A stretch of 44,292 bases of DNA from Candidatus Melainabacteria bacterium. GTDB lineage: Bacteria; Cyanobacteriota; Vampirovibrionia; Obscuribacterales; Obscuribacteraceae. How positions within the stretch are numbered: position 1 is the first letter of the stretch; every line of letters starts with the position of its first letter. The notes below the pieces were generated by a model that had not been told where the DNA came from, searched no databases, and saw nothing but the letters and a program-made list of their open reading frames with translations. Below are positions 8,950-18,145 of this stretch, in pieces. The stretch spans positions 1 to 44,292 of the forward strand of contig JAHFBI010000005.1 of the NCBI GenBank assembly GCA_023250095.1, in the 5' to 3' direction. A program made the position numbers and the translations under genes.

Positions 8950-11900
8950 TTAATAGACCGGTTCGGCAGGACGTCCAGCCAGTCCGGTATTAGGAGCAAC
9001 AACCGGCTCGACGTAAGGCCCTTTGTATCTGTCGAACATCCAGTTGATGACCGCTGCCGTTTTCATTATCTCGGAAACGGTGGCTATGTCGCCTTTGGCT
9101 GGCGAGTGGCGCAGATCCTGGAGGAGCGGGTGCTTGATCAAGGCGTCGAGGATGGAGAAGTCGTTGGTGACAACGCGCATCCTGTCGACAGCGACTACAC
9201 GATATCCCCTTCTGGAGAGACCATCGGCAAAGACCACCGGCAGAGGATCGCGTGTTGTGTCGACAACAGCAGCTTCCTTGCCCGGGAACAGTGTCAGAAC
9301 ATGCTTGCCAATGAGAATCGATATGGCATCCTTGTTGCGGTCGGAAAGATCGCGCACGCGCGTTATCTTGGATCCAACCGAAACCAGCACGATTGAGCCG
9401 ACATTAGCAATTATTCCTGCATGAGGCGTATTTATTGCCAGCTTATTTCTCACGTTGACGATCACACTTCCGAGATCAAGCGTGTAAACATTCTCGCCAG
9501 CCTGGGACAGGCGGGCGCGCCGTCCAACCGTGAAACCAGGTGGGCTGAGGCTGGGCGCGACAGTCGCCACATTGAGGAAGTGATCATCAGCATCAGCCTG
9601 CATCGTTGAACCTCTTGCCTCAAGGCTCTGGAGATTGCTGGAAACTGGGGTCCTCAAAGAAACTGGCGAGAGCGACGCGGAAAGATCAGCACCGGGAGGA
9701 GGTGCAGAGGAGACTCCATCTGGCTGTTGCCTCAGGAGGTTTCCGGCCGGTCCGAGTTTGTCGGCAGGCGAGCCCACCTGGGCTAGATCCGGTCCTCGCT
9801 GGCTGTATTTGGCTTCTAGCTGATTGCGTAGAGCGCACTGCCGGCACTGGATGAAGACCATCTTCGGAATCTCTTCCGGAAGGTTCGAAGCAGCGCGTAA
9901 GATGAACACGTTGTTATGCTTTTCCAGTCTCCCCTCAAGGCGCAGAGGAGCTGTTTTTTCGACCCTTCCTTCCAGAGGCGGCCTTTGCGCCACGGTCAGC
10001 GGATTTGTTTCGCTGATCAAGAGCTCTTCTCCAGGCGCAATAGTATATTTTTCACCTTCGACGTTGACTGTTACACCATCAGGCTCGGTAGCATCAAGAG
10101 CCACGATGCGCACGGGAGCATTTTCCGGCGACTCGATAAGAGCCACAGCATTTGCCTTGAGCGTTACCTCACCTTTCGCTGGATTGATCGTCAAGCTTTC
10201 ATCGCCGGCTTTGACAATGGCGCTGCCATTGCTCATCACCAGTTGTTTTCCTTGTGCGACCGCCAGTTCTGTTCCAGAGGTAGCCTGCAAATAGCTCTCT
10301 TTCATATCCTGAACGAACCAGGCAGTGCAAGGATTCTGAGCGACTACGGCAGGCAAGCCTGGTGCCAGAGCCTGTAGCGCTGCTGGCCCTTGTACGGCTG
10401 CGAGCACAGCTTGAGTCGGCGGTCCCGGCGGGGTCGGCGGTGGTGGCGGTGGGAAACATTCCGTGGGTGGTGGCGGCGACGGTGGTCCCGGGCATTCCGG
10501 GGCAAGCGGCGCTAAGGGCGGTGTCGGGCACAAAGGTGGTGTCGGCGGTGCTGGTGGCTCGGGCAACAAACAAATTATCGGCGGGGGCTGGCAGTCAGGC
10601 GGCAGCGGCGGGACCGGCGACTCCGGCAGCACACAACCGGGGTTCTCGGGCGGGCGGCAATCCGGACGGACCGGTGGAGGACACAAAGGCGGCGGTGGGG
10701 CCAGGAAACATCCTGCCGTGAGGCTGCTGTCTTTGATCATGATATGAAAATTGTTGGAGTCACCGCCTGAGTGCATGTAGATGATTCCATCGCTGACCTT
10801 GAAATCGCTGCTCAGGACATGGACAAGAGAGTCGCCGCCATTGAGGTCGATCATGCCGCCATCGGACACGTCGATCATCGAGGGATCTCCGCCTCCTCCA
10901 TGCTGAGAAATAGGGTCGTTGGCGGCATTGGTCTGCGAGCTGAATTGATTCGGCGTGGGATCTATATGGGTGTTATTGCTGCTGCTGCCCTCGAGAATGA
11001 AAACATTCAAGGACGGGTCCGGAGCCGGCAGCGGCGAGGGAGTATTCATGTGCGTGACAATATAGATGCCTCCGCCCGGTCCCGCGCAAGTGCCGTTCGG
11101 GAGCTGATATTTAGTGGCGATGAGCACATTGTCGAACTTCATATCCACCGAGATGAAAGCGTTCATGACGATGTTGCCGCCGAAGGCTGAAAGCACATTT
11201 GTCGGTTGCTCGTCTGGAAGCGACTCATTGCCAATGCCGCCGCTTGTGCCGTCCAGTTCTATGTGACGCGCGCTTGTGATGAATATGTTCCCGCCGTACA
11301 CTCCGGCAAAGTTACCGTCGAATCCGGGCAGGAAAGCCGAGCTATAGGCTGTAAGCACATTTCCTGTATCGATGAAAACATCCTGATTATCCTTTGTGCC
11401 AGTGGACGTCAGGGACAGATCGCCGCCCACGACGGTAATGATGTCATCGACAAAATGGATGCTCCTGGCGGTAAATGCCAGATTGCTTCCCTGGACTGTG
11501 AGAGTCTTGCCTGTAAGGTCCAGATCGCCTTGTAGGGTGATGGAAATAGTTGAAGGTCCTCCTCTGGGCTGAAAGGTGCAAAGCTTGTTGTCTTGTCCGA
11601 TGTCGATCGTGTCGCTGTTGATGATTATATGTCCGCCGACAGCATTGAGGTCATTGGAAGTACCCAGATTGATATTTCCATCTGCCGCGGTAAGCAGGAT
11701 GCTGCCGCCAATCAAAGGATTACTCAAGGAAAAGAACGCATTGAGCGTATTGTCAGAGCCGAGATCTATATCGCCGCCATGGCTGGTCAGGGTCAGATCA
11801 CCGCCTCCAGCTGCCAAGGTATCGAACCTTCCCAGATAGATGCTTCCCGCTGGTCCGCCGGACCGTCCGGCTATAAGACTTACCGCTCCTTGATTGCTTT

Positions 11901-14900
11901 CGAGGACGTCATCGAGCCCGAGTGAAATATTCCGGCAGGCAACAAGCGAGATATTGCCCGTGTCGGCGCAAAGGTGATTGTTTCCCAGATCCTCGTTCTC
12001 ACCTATATAGCCGAACTTTATGTCATGTGCACTTGCAAGAGATATGGAGCCGTTTGCGAAAACCACATTGTTTTCTACAAGATAGATGTCTGCGGTATCA
12101 CCGGATGTGATACCGACGTTACCACCTGAGGCTGTGATGCTGTTGCTCGTCAAAATTACGCCGTGGGCACTTAGAAGCGACACATCGCCGGCAGCGACCA
12201 TATTCTGCCCGGTCAGGCTCAAGTCAGTATTTACGATAATCGAGATATCACCTAGACCTTCATCGCCAGGCTTAAATGTACAGAGATGATTGCCCGGCGC
12301 TGAAATTACGGTACCGAAAAGGCTTTGCAGAAGGATTGAGCCGCCGACGGCGTTGAGATCGTTGCCAGCGCCAAGGGTGATATTCTGCCGGGCGACAAAT
12401 GTGATATTGCCGCCCACGGAAGAGCCGTCGGCAAAAGTGTTGAAAGCGTTGAACGTATCATCTGCGCCGCTTGTGATGAAGCCGTGGGCGGCAAGAGACA
12501 AATCCCCGCCGACGGCATTGAAGAGATTATCTTGTCCTAGGCTGATATCGCTGTGATCTGACACCAGGCTGATATTGCCGCCAACGGCGCTCCTGCCTAT
12601 TACAACACTATAAGCATTGACAGCGTCAGTACGCCCCGATGTTATGGGTCCGCCTGCTAACACGTCGACACTACCGCTCACTGCAGAAAGAATGTCATAT
12701 GAGCCCAGAGAAATGCTGCCATCCGCGGCTCTCAGCTCGATATCACCGGCACCGCTTGTACCTTGCCTGAAGGCGTTTAATATATTGTGTGATCCCAGAT
12801 TGATATTTCCGCCAAAACTTATGAGGCGCAGATCGCCTTCACCAGCGGACAGTGTATCCTCGCTGCCAAGGATGATGTTTCCGCTGGATTTACACTTCTG
12901 CCCGGCTATAAGAATCACAGACCCATGGTTGGATTCCAGGCGATCGCCAAGTCCAAGCTCGATATTCTCACAAGCTATCAGACGGACATTGCCTCTGTCT
13001 GCGCAAAGGTGATTATTGCCGGATGCCAACTCGTAGGTCTCTCCTAGCTTGATGTTTCCACCGGCGGTCAAAGTTATCGAATCACCCGCAAAGAGTGTGT
13101 TGTCCGCTAGAAGGCGGATGCTGTAGTGAGATCCGCTTCCAATTTCAATATTGTCGCCTGCGGCAATGGTATCGGAGCTGAGCCTCACGCCCCTGTCGCT
13201 TGTGAGCAACACATTGCCGGCCGCTGCGAGATTCTGTCCGGTCAAAATAATGTCCTCAGTGGAATTGATTACGATATCACCGCTGGCGACATCATCGCCT
13301 TCAGCAGGTTTGCCTGCGAAAGTGCAGAAGGAGTTGCCCTCCTGCGATTCGACCGTGCCGTTCAAGGCAGTCAGCGTGATGTTCCCGCCCACTGCATTGA
13401 AATCATTCCCCGAAGAAAGAAGTATGTCCTGAAAAGCAGTGAAGGCAATATTGCCGCCGACTGAGCTGCCGCCCACAACGGCATTGAAGGCATTGAAAGT
13501 GTCGTCGACACCTGTTGTGATGCTCCCGAGCGCGGCGTCAACTTCCACATTGCCGCCGACGGCGTTGAAAGTATTCGAAGCGCCCACGTTTACGTTGCCG
13601 CTTCCTGTTGCTTTCAAAGTGATATTGCCACCGACTGCGCTTCCAAGCGAGACAGCGCCGAAAGCATTCAAGTCAGCACCCTCTCCGGTTGACAGGTCGC
13701 TAGAAGACGAAATGGCAAGATCACCGCCCACTGCATCAAGAGTGTTGCCTGCACCCAGAGAAACGCCGCTGGAGTCCGAATCGATAGTGATATTGCCCCC
13801 GGAGGACGTGCCGTTTGTTACGACATTGAAAGCTGCAAGCGAGCTTCCTTCTCCGGTTTGGATATTTCCCGGTCCACTGATAAGAGCAATGTCGCCTCCG
13901 TGCGCATCGAGAGAATTATTGTCGCCCAGAGCTATCCCGCCGGCAGGGGCGCTGATTGTCACATTCCCCCCGGCTGCCTCAGTCGTTTTCTCCGACTCGA
14001 TAATGATTCCACAAGACTTGAGGCTGTCGCCAGCGCCTGTGGTTACATTGCTTGCTGACGATGAAATCGTCAGGTCCCCCCCGACTGCAGCTAGTTTGTT
14101 GTCATCGCCCAGAGCCACTTCGCCGCCGGCGCACAAGTTGACGGCACCGCCGGTTGAGATGTTGCCGGAAATAGAGTTGAAAGCGTTGAGCTCTACTGCG
14201 CTCCCTGTGGAAATACCTCCGCTTTTGGCTGTCAACTTAAGATCTCCGCCTGCGGCATTGAATGAATTATCCGCCGAAAGAGAAATGTCTCCGGCGGTGG
14301 ATGCAAGACTTATGTCGCCGCCGACGGAACCACCATTGACCTGGTTGGCGAAGGCGTTGACTGTCGATGAAGAGCCGGTCGTCAGATTCCCGCCGGCGGA
14401 GATCTGAACATTTCCTCCGACGGCATTGATAGCATTGTCATTTCCCAGAGAGACCCCGCCGTGCGGGCTAACCAAAGTCACGGAACCTCCGTCCGACTCG
14501 TGATTGGCAGTGAGCCTGAAAGCATTGAGGGAAACATTGTCGCCGGTGACGATATTGCCGCCGCCAGCTACTGCGCTGGAAACAAAGATGTTACCGCCAA
14601 CGGCATCTAACGCCGTGGCACTTGCCAGAGTGACATCACCGTTAAGGGCGAAGAGTGATATATTGCCGCCGATGATGGGATCTTCCCCCTGGTCTGCCTG
14701 CTCAAAGACCCCGCAAGCATGAAGTTTGTCCTCCTCGCCGGTGAAGACATTTCCACACAGACTCGAAATATTGATATCGCCGCCGTTGGCGGTCAAAGAA
14801 TTACCGCCTGCAGAAACAATGTCTTTGCCGGCGATGAGACTGATACTTCCGCCTGATGGAAATCCGTCAACATCCGCGCGCCAGGCTCCGTAGGATCCAT

Positions 14901-16746
14901 CTAAGCCAAGAGATATTCTGTTCCCGGCAAAGAGGAAAAGGTTGCCGCCCACCGAATTGAGCGTGTCCTGGGAAAGAAGGATACTACCGGACAGGGCGCC
15001 CAGCGATATCGAGCCGTTGAACGTTGCGATGGATTTGCCAGGCGCCATGATGATGTCGCCACTTGTGCTGAAAGCGTTTAGACCGCCCACCAGATTGGAC
15101 ACATTATTGAAGTTTATGTCGCCGCCGGAGAATAAATTGATTGAGGGTGCCCGCTCTTGCATCAGACCGCTGTCGCAGATGTGCAGGTCGCCGATGGTTA
15201 TGGAACTCCTCGATTCTTCGCCTGATAGGGCAATTAGATTGATTGAATTGTTATTGGTCGTCAAAGCAACAGTTGGCAAAACAATACTTCCGCCAAGCCC
15301 GCTTGCACCAGTTATGGTGAAATTAGGGTCGCAAAGCGAGCAGGCAACAGGGCTGGCACCACCGCTTGTGGTAAAGGAGACGCCGGCGGCAAGAGTGATC
15401 TTGCCCCCTGCCCCCAGCGGATTTGTAGCATCGATTAAGGCATCGGCAGGCGCCCCGGGAGCGATGATACTGCCGCCGGAGAGGGCGACGAAATCCTGTC
15501 CTGCCGTGAAGAATGTCGAGCCGCTGCTAAACAGTCCGCTAAGATCAAGATTACCGAGAACATTATAGAAAAGGGGATCTTCGCTCAATTGCATACTGGC
15601 AAGGCGCAGATCTCCTTGATTTACACCAACGGCAGCCGTGCCCGCAGTAAGCGTCACACCCCCGGTTATTCTATCTGAGTAAAGTGAGACGGTGCCTTGC
15701 GGGCTTTTAAGAACAAGTTGCGGGGCGTCAAATACGCCACCTGACACCGTGAGCAAAGCCCTGGACACCAGATTGCCGCCTGCGTCGAGAGTCGATCCTA
15801 GTGTTTCCAGAAGAATCGTGTCGTGTGCCGAGATCAAGCCCAGAGAATTATTGATAACAAGAGTATTGCCGGATACGTTGCTTATATTCACGTTTGCCCC
15901 AAGAGACTGCATGACTGATGAATTCACAAGACTTGCCGTGTAAGCGTTTAGGCTGCCAAGTTGAGCCTGCATCAGTCCGGAATTTACTATTCCGGCAGCT
16001 TGAAGATTGAGGGAATTCATGGCCATAATGACCGGGGTGGGACCTGTTATCCCGGCAGGCAAAGTGTTTCCAATTGTGCCTCCGGCTGTCAACGACAGTG
16101 CTCCGGAGCTGGAGATTACACCGGCATTCATAATGTCTTGAAGCGCGTTCAGATTGAAATTGAGACTGGAAGTAGCGCTAACTATTCCACCGATGCCGCT
16201 CGTTGGGAAGATGGATGACAGGACGGCGCCGGGCTGATTATAGATATTGACGGCGTTGATACTGGCGGAAAGCGTGGCGGCACTTGATGTGTAAGCATAG
16301 AAAGTGCCGTAATTGGTCAGATTTCCCAGCAGATTCAAAGACGCAAGAGTCGTCGCATTATAAAGAGCCGTCACCCCATTCGGTATCACTGCATTTGTGA
16401 TCGTCATATTCAGGGCATCGCGAGAGATATCGAATGTCCCGCCTACAGCCGCGCCACCTGTACCAAGGATCAAAGACTGTACGCCGCCGGACAGCACCTG
16501 GTGGACCGCAATATGCTCAGCCGGGGTCAGGGGGTCTGAGGCTGTGACCGTTCTGGTCGTTCCGCCTTCCTGAATAACAACTGAAGTAAATCCATCGTGG
16601 TGGGCGGCGGTTGTGCAGGCTTGTGTGGCAGTCAAGTCGGCGTCCGAATCACAATGCGCCAGAGCGCCAGGGGCTGTAAACAGCACCAGTTGAACAGCAA
16701 GAAACCCTCGAGCAATTGCCCTTACGGCGCTTTTAAAATATCTCAT
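8950..16746 (-). CDS. Giant secreted repetitive (filamentous-haemagglutinin-like, beta-helix) surface protein with Cys/Pro-rich linker and FecR-like C-terminal domains
   Basis: ORF of 2625 codons on the minus strand; signal-peptide-like MRYFKSAVRAIARGFLAVQLVLFTAPGALA from ATG at 16746 (track start 16827); dozens of LGxxNxLNAVGGxIxLxS...TGxxxxLNAF repeats; Pro-rich linker; C-terminal FecR-like segments. Confidence 0.85.
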   Translation of the reverse strand: MRYFKSAVRAIARGFLAVQLVLFTAPGALAHCDSDADLTATQACTTAAHHDGFTSVVIQEGGTTRTVTASDPLTPAEHIAVHQVLSGGVQSLILGTGGAAVGGTFDISRDALNMTITNAVIPNGVTALYNATTLASLNLLGNLTNYGTFYAYTSSAATLSASINAVNIYNQPGAVLSSIFPTSGIGGIVSATSSLNFNLNALQDIMNAGVISSSGALSLTAGGTIGNTLPAGITGPTPVIMAMNSLNLQAAGIVNSGLMQAQLGSLNAYTASLVNSSVMQSLGANVNISNVSGNTLVINNSLGLISAHDTILLETLGSTLDAGGNLVSRALLTVSGGVFDAPQLVLKSPQGTVSLYSDRITGGVTLTAGTAAVGVNQGDLRLASMQLSEDPLFYNVLGNLDLSGLFSSGSTFFTAGQDFVALSGGSIIAPGAPADALIDATNPLGAGGKITLAAGVSFTTSGGASPVACSLCDPNFTITGASGLGGSIVLPTVALTTNNNSINLIALSGEESRSSITIGDLHICDSGLMQERAPSINLFSGGDINFNNVSNLVGGLNAFSTSGDIIMAPGKSIATFNGSISLGALSGSILLSQDTLNSVGGNLFLFAGNRISLGLDGSYGAWRADVDGFPSGGSISLIAGKDIVSAGGNSLTANGGDINISSLCGNVFTGEEDKLHACGVFEQADQGEDPIIGGNISLFALNGDVTLASATALDAVGGNIFVSSAVAGGGNIVTGDNVSLNAFRLTANHESDGGSVTLVSPHGGVSLGNDNAINAVGGNVQISAGGNLTTGSSSTVNAFANQVNGGSVGGDISLASTAGDISLSADNSFNAAGGDLKLTAKSGGISTGSAVELNAFNSISGNISTGGAVNLCAGGEVALGDDNKLAAVGGDLTISSSASNVTTGAGDSLKSCGIIIESEKTTEAAGGNVTISAPAGGIALGDNNSLDAHGGDIALISGPGNIQTGEGSSLAAFNVVTNGTSSGGNITIDSDSSGVSLGAGNTLDAVGGDLAISSSSDLSTGEGADLNAFGAVSLGSAVGGNITLKATGSGNVNVGASNTFNAVGGNVEVDAALGSITTGVDDTFNAFNAVVGGSSVGGNIAFTAFQDILLSSGNDFNAVGGNITLTALNGTVESQEGNSFCTFAGKPAEGDDVASGDIVINSTEDIILTGQNLAAAGNVLLTSDRGVRLSSDTIAAGDNIEIGSGSHYSIRLLADNTLFAGDSITLTAGGNIKLGETYELASGNNHLCADRGNVRLIACENIELGLGDRLESNHGSVILIAGQKCKSSGNIILGSEDTLSAGEGDLRLISFGGNINLGSHNILNAFRQGTSGAGDIELRAADGSISLGSYDILSAVSGSVDVLAGGPITSGRTDAVNAYSVVIGRSAVGGNISLVSDHSDISLGQDNLFNAVGGDLSLAAHGFITSGADDTFNAFNTFADGSSVGGNITFVARQNITLGAGNDLNAVGGSILLQSLFGTVISAPGNHLCTFKPGDEGLGDISIIVNTDLSLTGQNMVAAGDVSLLSAHGVILTSNSITASGGNVGITSGDTADIYLVENNVVFANGSISLASAHDIKFGYIGENEDLGNNHLCADTGNISLVACRNISLGLDDVLESNQGAVSLIAGRSGGPAGSIYLGRFDTLAAGGGDLTLTSHGGDIDLGSDNTLNAFFSLSNPLIGGSILLTAADGNINLGTSNDLNAVGGHIIINSDTIDIGQDNKLCTFQPRGGPSTISITLQGDLDLTGKTLTVQGSNLAFTARSIHFVDDIITVVGGDLSLTSTGTKDNQDVFIDTGNVLTAYSSAFLPGFDGNFAGVYGGNIFITSARHIELDGTSGGIGNESLPDEQPTNVLSAFGGNIVMNAFISVDMKFDNVLIATKYQLPNGTCAGPGGGIYIVTHMNTPSPLPAPDPSLNVFILEGSSSNNTHIDPTPNQFSSQTNAANDPISQHGGGGDPSMIDVSDGGMIDLNGGDSLVHVLSSDFKVSDGIIYMHSGGDSNNFHIMIKDSSLTAGCFLAPPPPLCPPPVRPDCRPPENPGCVLPESPVPPLPPDCQPPPIICLLPEPPAPPTPPLCPTPPLAPLAPECPGPPSPPPPTECFPPPPPPTPPGPPTQAVLAAVQGPAALQALAPGLPAVVAQNPCTAWFVQDMKESYLQATSGTELAVAQGKQLVMSNGSAIVKAGDESLTINPAKGEVTLKANAVALIESPENAPVRIVALDATEPDGVTVNVEGEKYTIAPGEELLISETNPLTVAQRPPLEGRVEKTAPLRLEGRLEKHNNVFILRAASNLPEEIPKMVFIQCRQCALRNQLEAKYSQRGPDLAQVGSPADKLGPAGNLLRQQPDGVSSAPPPGADLSASLSPVSLRTPVSSNLQSLEARGSTMQADADDHFLNVATVAPSLSPPGFTVGRRARLSQAGENVYTLDLGSVIVNVRNKLAINTPHAGIIANVGSIVLVSVGSKITRVRDLSDRNKDAISILIGKHVLTLFPGKEAAVVDTTRDPLPVVFADGLSRRGYRVVAVDRMRVVTNDFSILDALIKHPLLQDLRHSPAKGDIATVSEIMKTAAVINWMFDRYKGPYVEPVVAPNTGLAGRPAEPVY

Positions 16747-17633
16747 TGCACTAACCCCTGCATGTCCTGTGCCTGAATATTTGCACCGGGGACAGTGCCT
16801 GCAAGCGGCACGCTCACCCAGCTTCAATTAATATGGATACGCCAGTTCAACCTGTCGAATCTGGTCTTACAAACGTCGCGGCAATCTGTAACATTTCTGT
16901 TGCCCAGGTCGCGGCCTTCAAAGAAATATTTAGTCTGGTCTTGAATCCTGAGGCGGCGCGCCCCCCGCGCATCCCTTGCCTCAACGTTGCCTTTCTTATT
17001 GGACGGAAATAAATTGCGATTTCTGTCTCAACATTGCCTTATAGCGGCATGTGACTCTACTATATTAGGAGCATGTGAAAACAGCGTGAACAGTGGCATC
17101 TTGCGAGCCAATGGAAAGTTCCCCGCACTTGCGCCAGAGTTGACTTTGTCGTAAGAGCCCAGATAACACAGCCTGCACCAATAAAATAGCTCGACTTACG
17201 TTTCGTAACGATGAATGCGGCTGAGTTGGTTTGCAGCAAGGGAAGGCTGCAGTTTGAGACATCGAGGCAAGCACCGCTGACGATATCAGCTAGCCAGTCA
17301 ATGAGCTGGCTCAAGAAAACAATTTACTCTGGCGGCTTCAGCGAGATTCAATAGAAGTGCCAGCAGAAGCTGGCCGAACTGCAAAGGTAGTGCGATGCAG
17401 ATGCTGTGCAGACATTTTTAGTTGCAGGGCCGCCCTCTCATCGCCAGTTATCGCGTTAAGCTCCCTTAGCTAGGTTGAGAAAATCTGGGTCGAGTCGAAC
17501 AATAACTTTACACAGACAGGCGCCAGAATCAGTTTTCACCAGACTTTCACGGTCCTCATGGCATGCTCGCAGGTATGATGCACCAATTTGGGAGTTGTGT
17601 GTTTTGTTGAGGGAGCAAGAGGAAACGAAATAT

Positions 17634-18089
17634 ATGCCTTCTTCATCACGCAAGCAGAAGGGACTGTCGAAAGCCGGCAATGGTCCAGCCGGTATTGCCC
17701 TCATCGTTGAGGACAACGTTTTTAGCCAGAGAGTAGCTGCAAGCTTGCTCAAGCAACTGAACTATACGACGCACATAGCTAGAAATGGACGTGAGGCAGT
17801 TGAGTTCGTTCGGCACAATCATTATTGTTTCATTCTCATGGACTGTCATATGCCGGAAATGGATGGGCTCGAAGCCACTGCAGCGATAAGGCAGATGGAG
17901 AAGACTACCGGCAGCCATGTCCCCATTTTTGGCTTTTCGGCCGACTTCGAGGATGCATCTTGCCTGGCGGTCGGGATGGATGCATTCGTGGGCAAGCCTA
18001 TCGAAATGGAAGTCCTGAAAAGGGTCCTTTCTCAATTCGTCGAGCAAGCAAATGACGCGCGCACTTGCCCTGTTTTGCAAAACTGCTGA
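17634..18089 (+). CDS. Response regulator receiver (REC) domain protein
   Basis: ALIVEDNVFSQRVAASLLKQLNYTTHIARNGREAVEFVRHNHYCFILMDCHMPEMDGLEATAAIRQMEK...VPIFGFSADF...GMDAFVGKPIEMEVLKRVL. ATG 17634 chosen over track start 17475. Confidence 0.9.
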   Translation: MPSSSRKQKGLSKAGNGPAGIALIVEDNVFSQRVAASLLKQLNYTTHIARNGREAVEFVRHNHYCFILMDCHMPEMDGLEATAAIRQMEKTTGSHVPIFGFSADFEDASCLAVGMDAFVGKPIEMEVLKRVLSQFVEQANDARTCPVLQNC

Positions 18090-18145
18090 CACCGACAAAT
18101 TCAGGAGATATTCCTGAGAGCTCAAGCAGCTGCGACAGTCTAGAC

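Noticed and set aside
13439-14407. 322-aa plus-strand ORF (and neighbouring plus ORFs 11.2-15.9 kb)
   Set aside because: Antisense shadow of the GC-biased repeat array of the giant minus-strand protein; Pro/Ala/Ser-rich sequence is the mirror of Gly/Asn repeats.
17060-17314. 84-aa minus-strand ORF in the 16.8-17.6 kb gap
   Set aside because: No family resemblance and no RBS; treated as non-coding.
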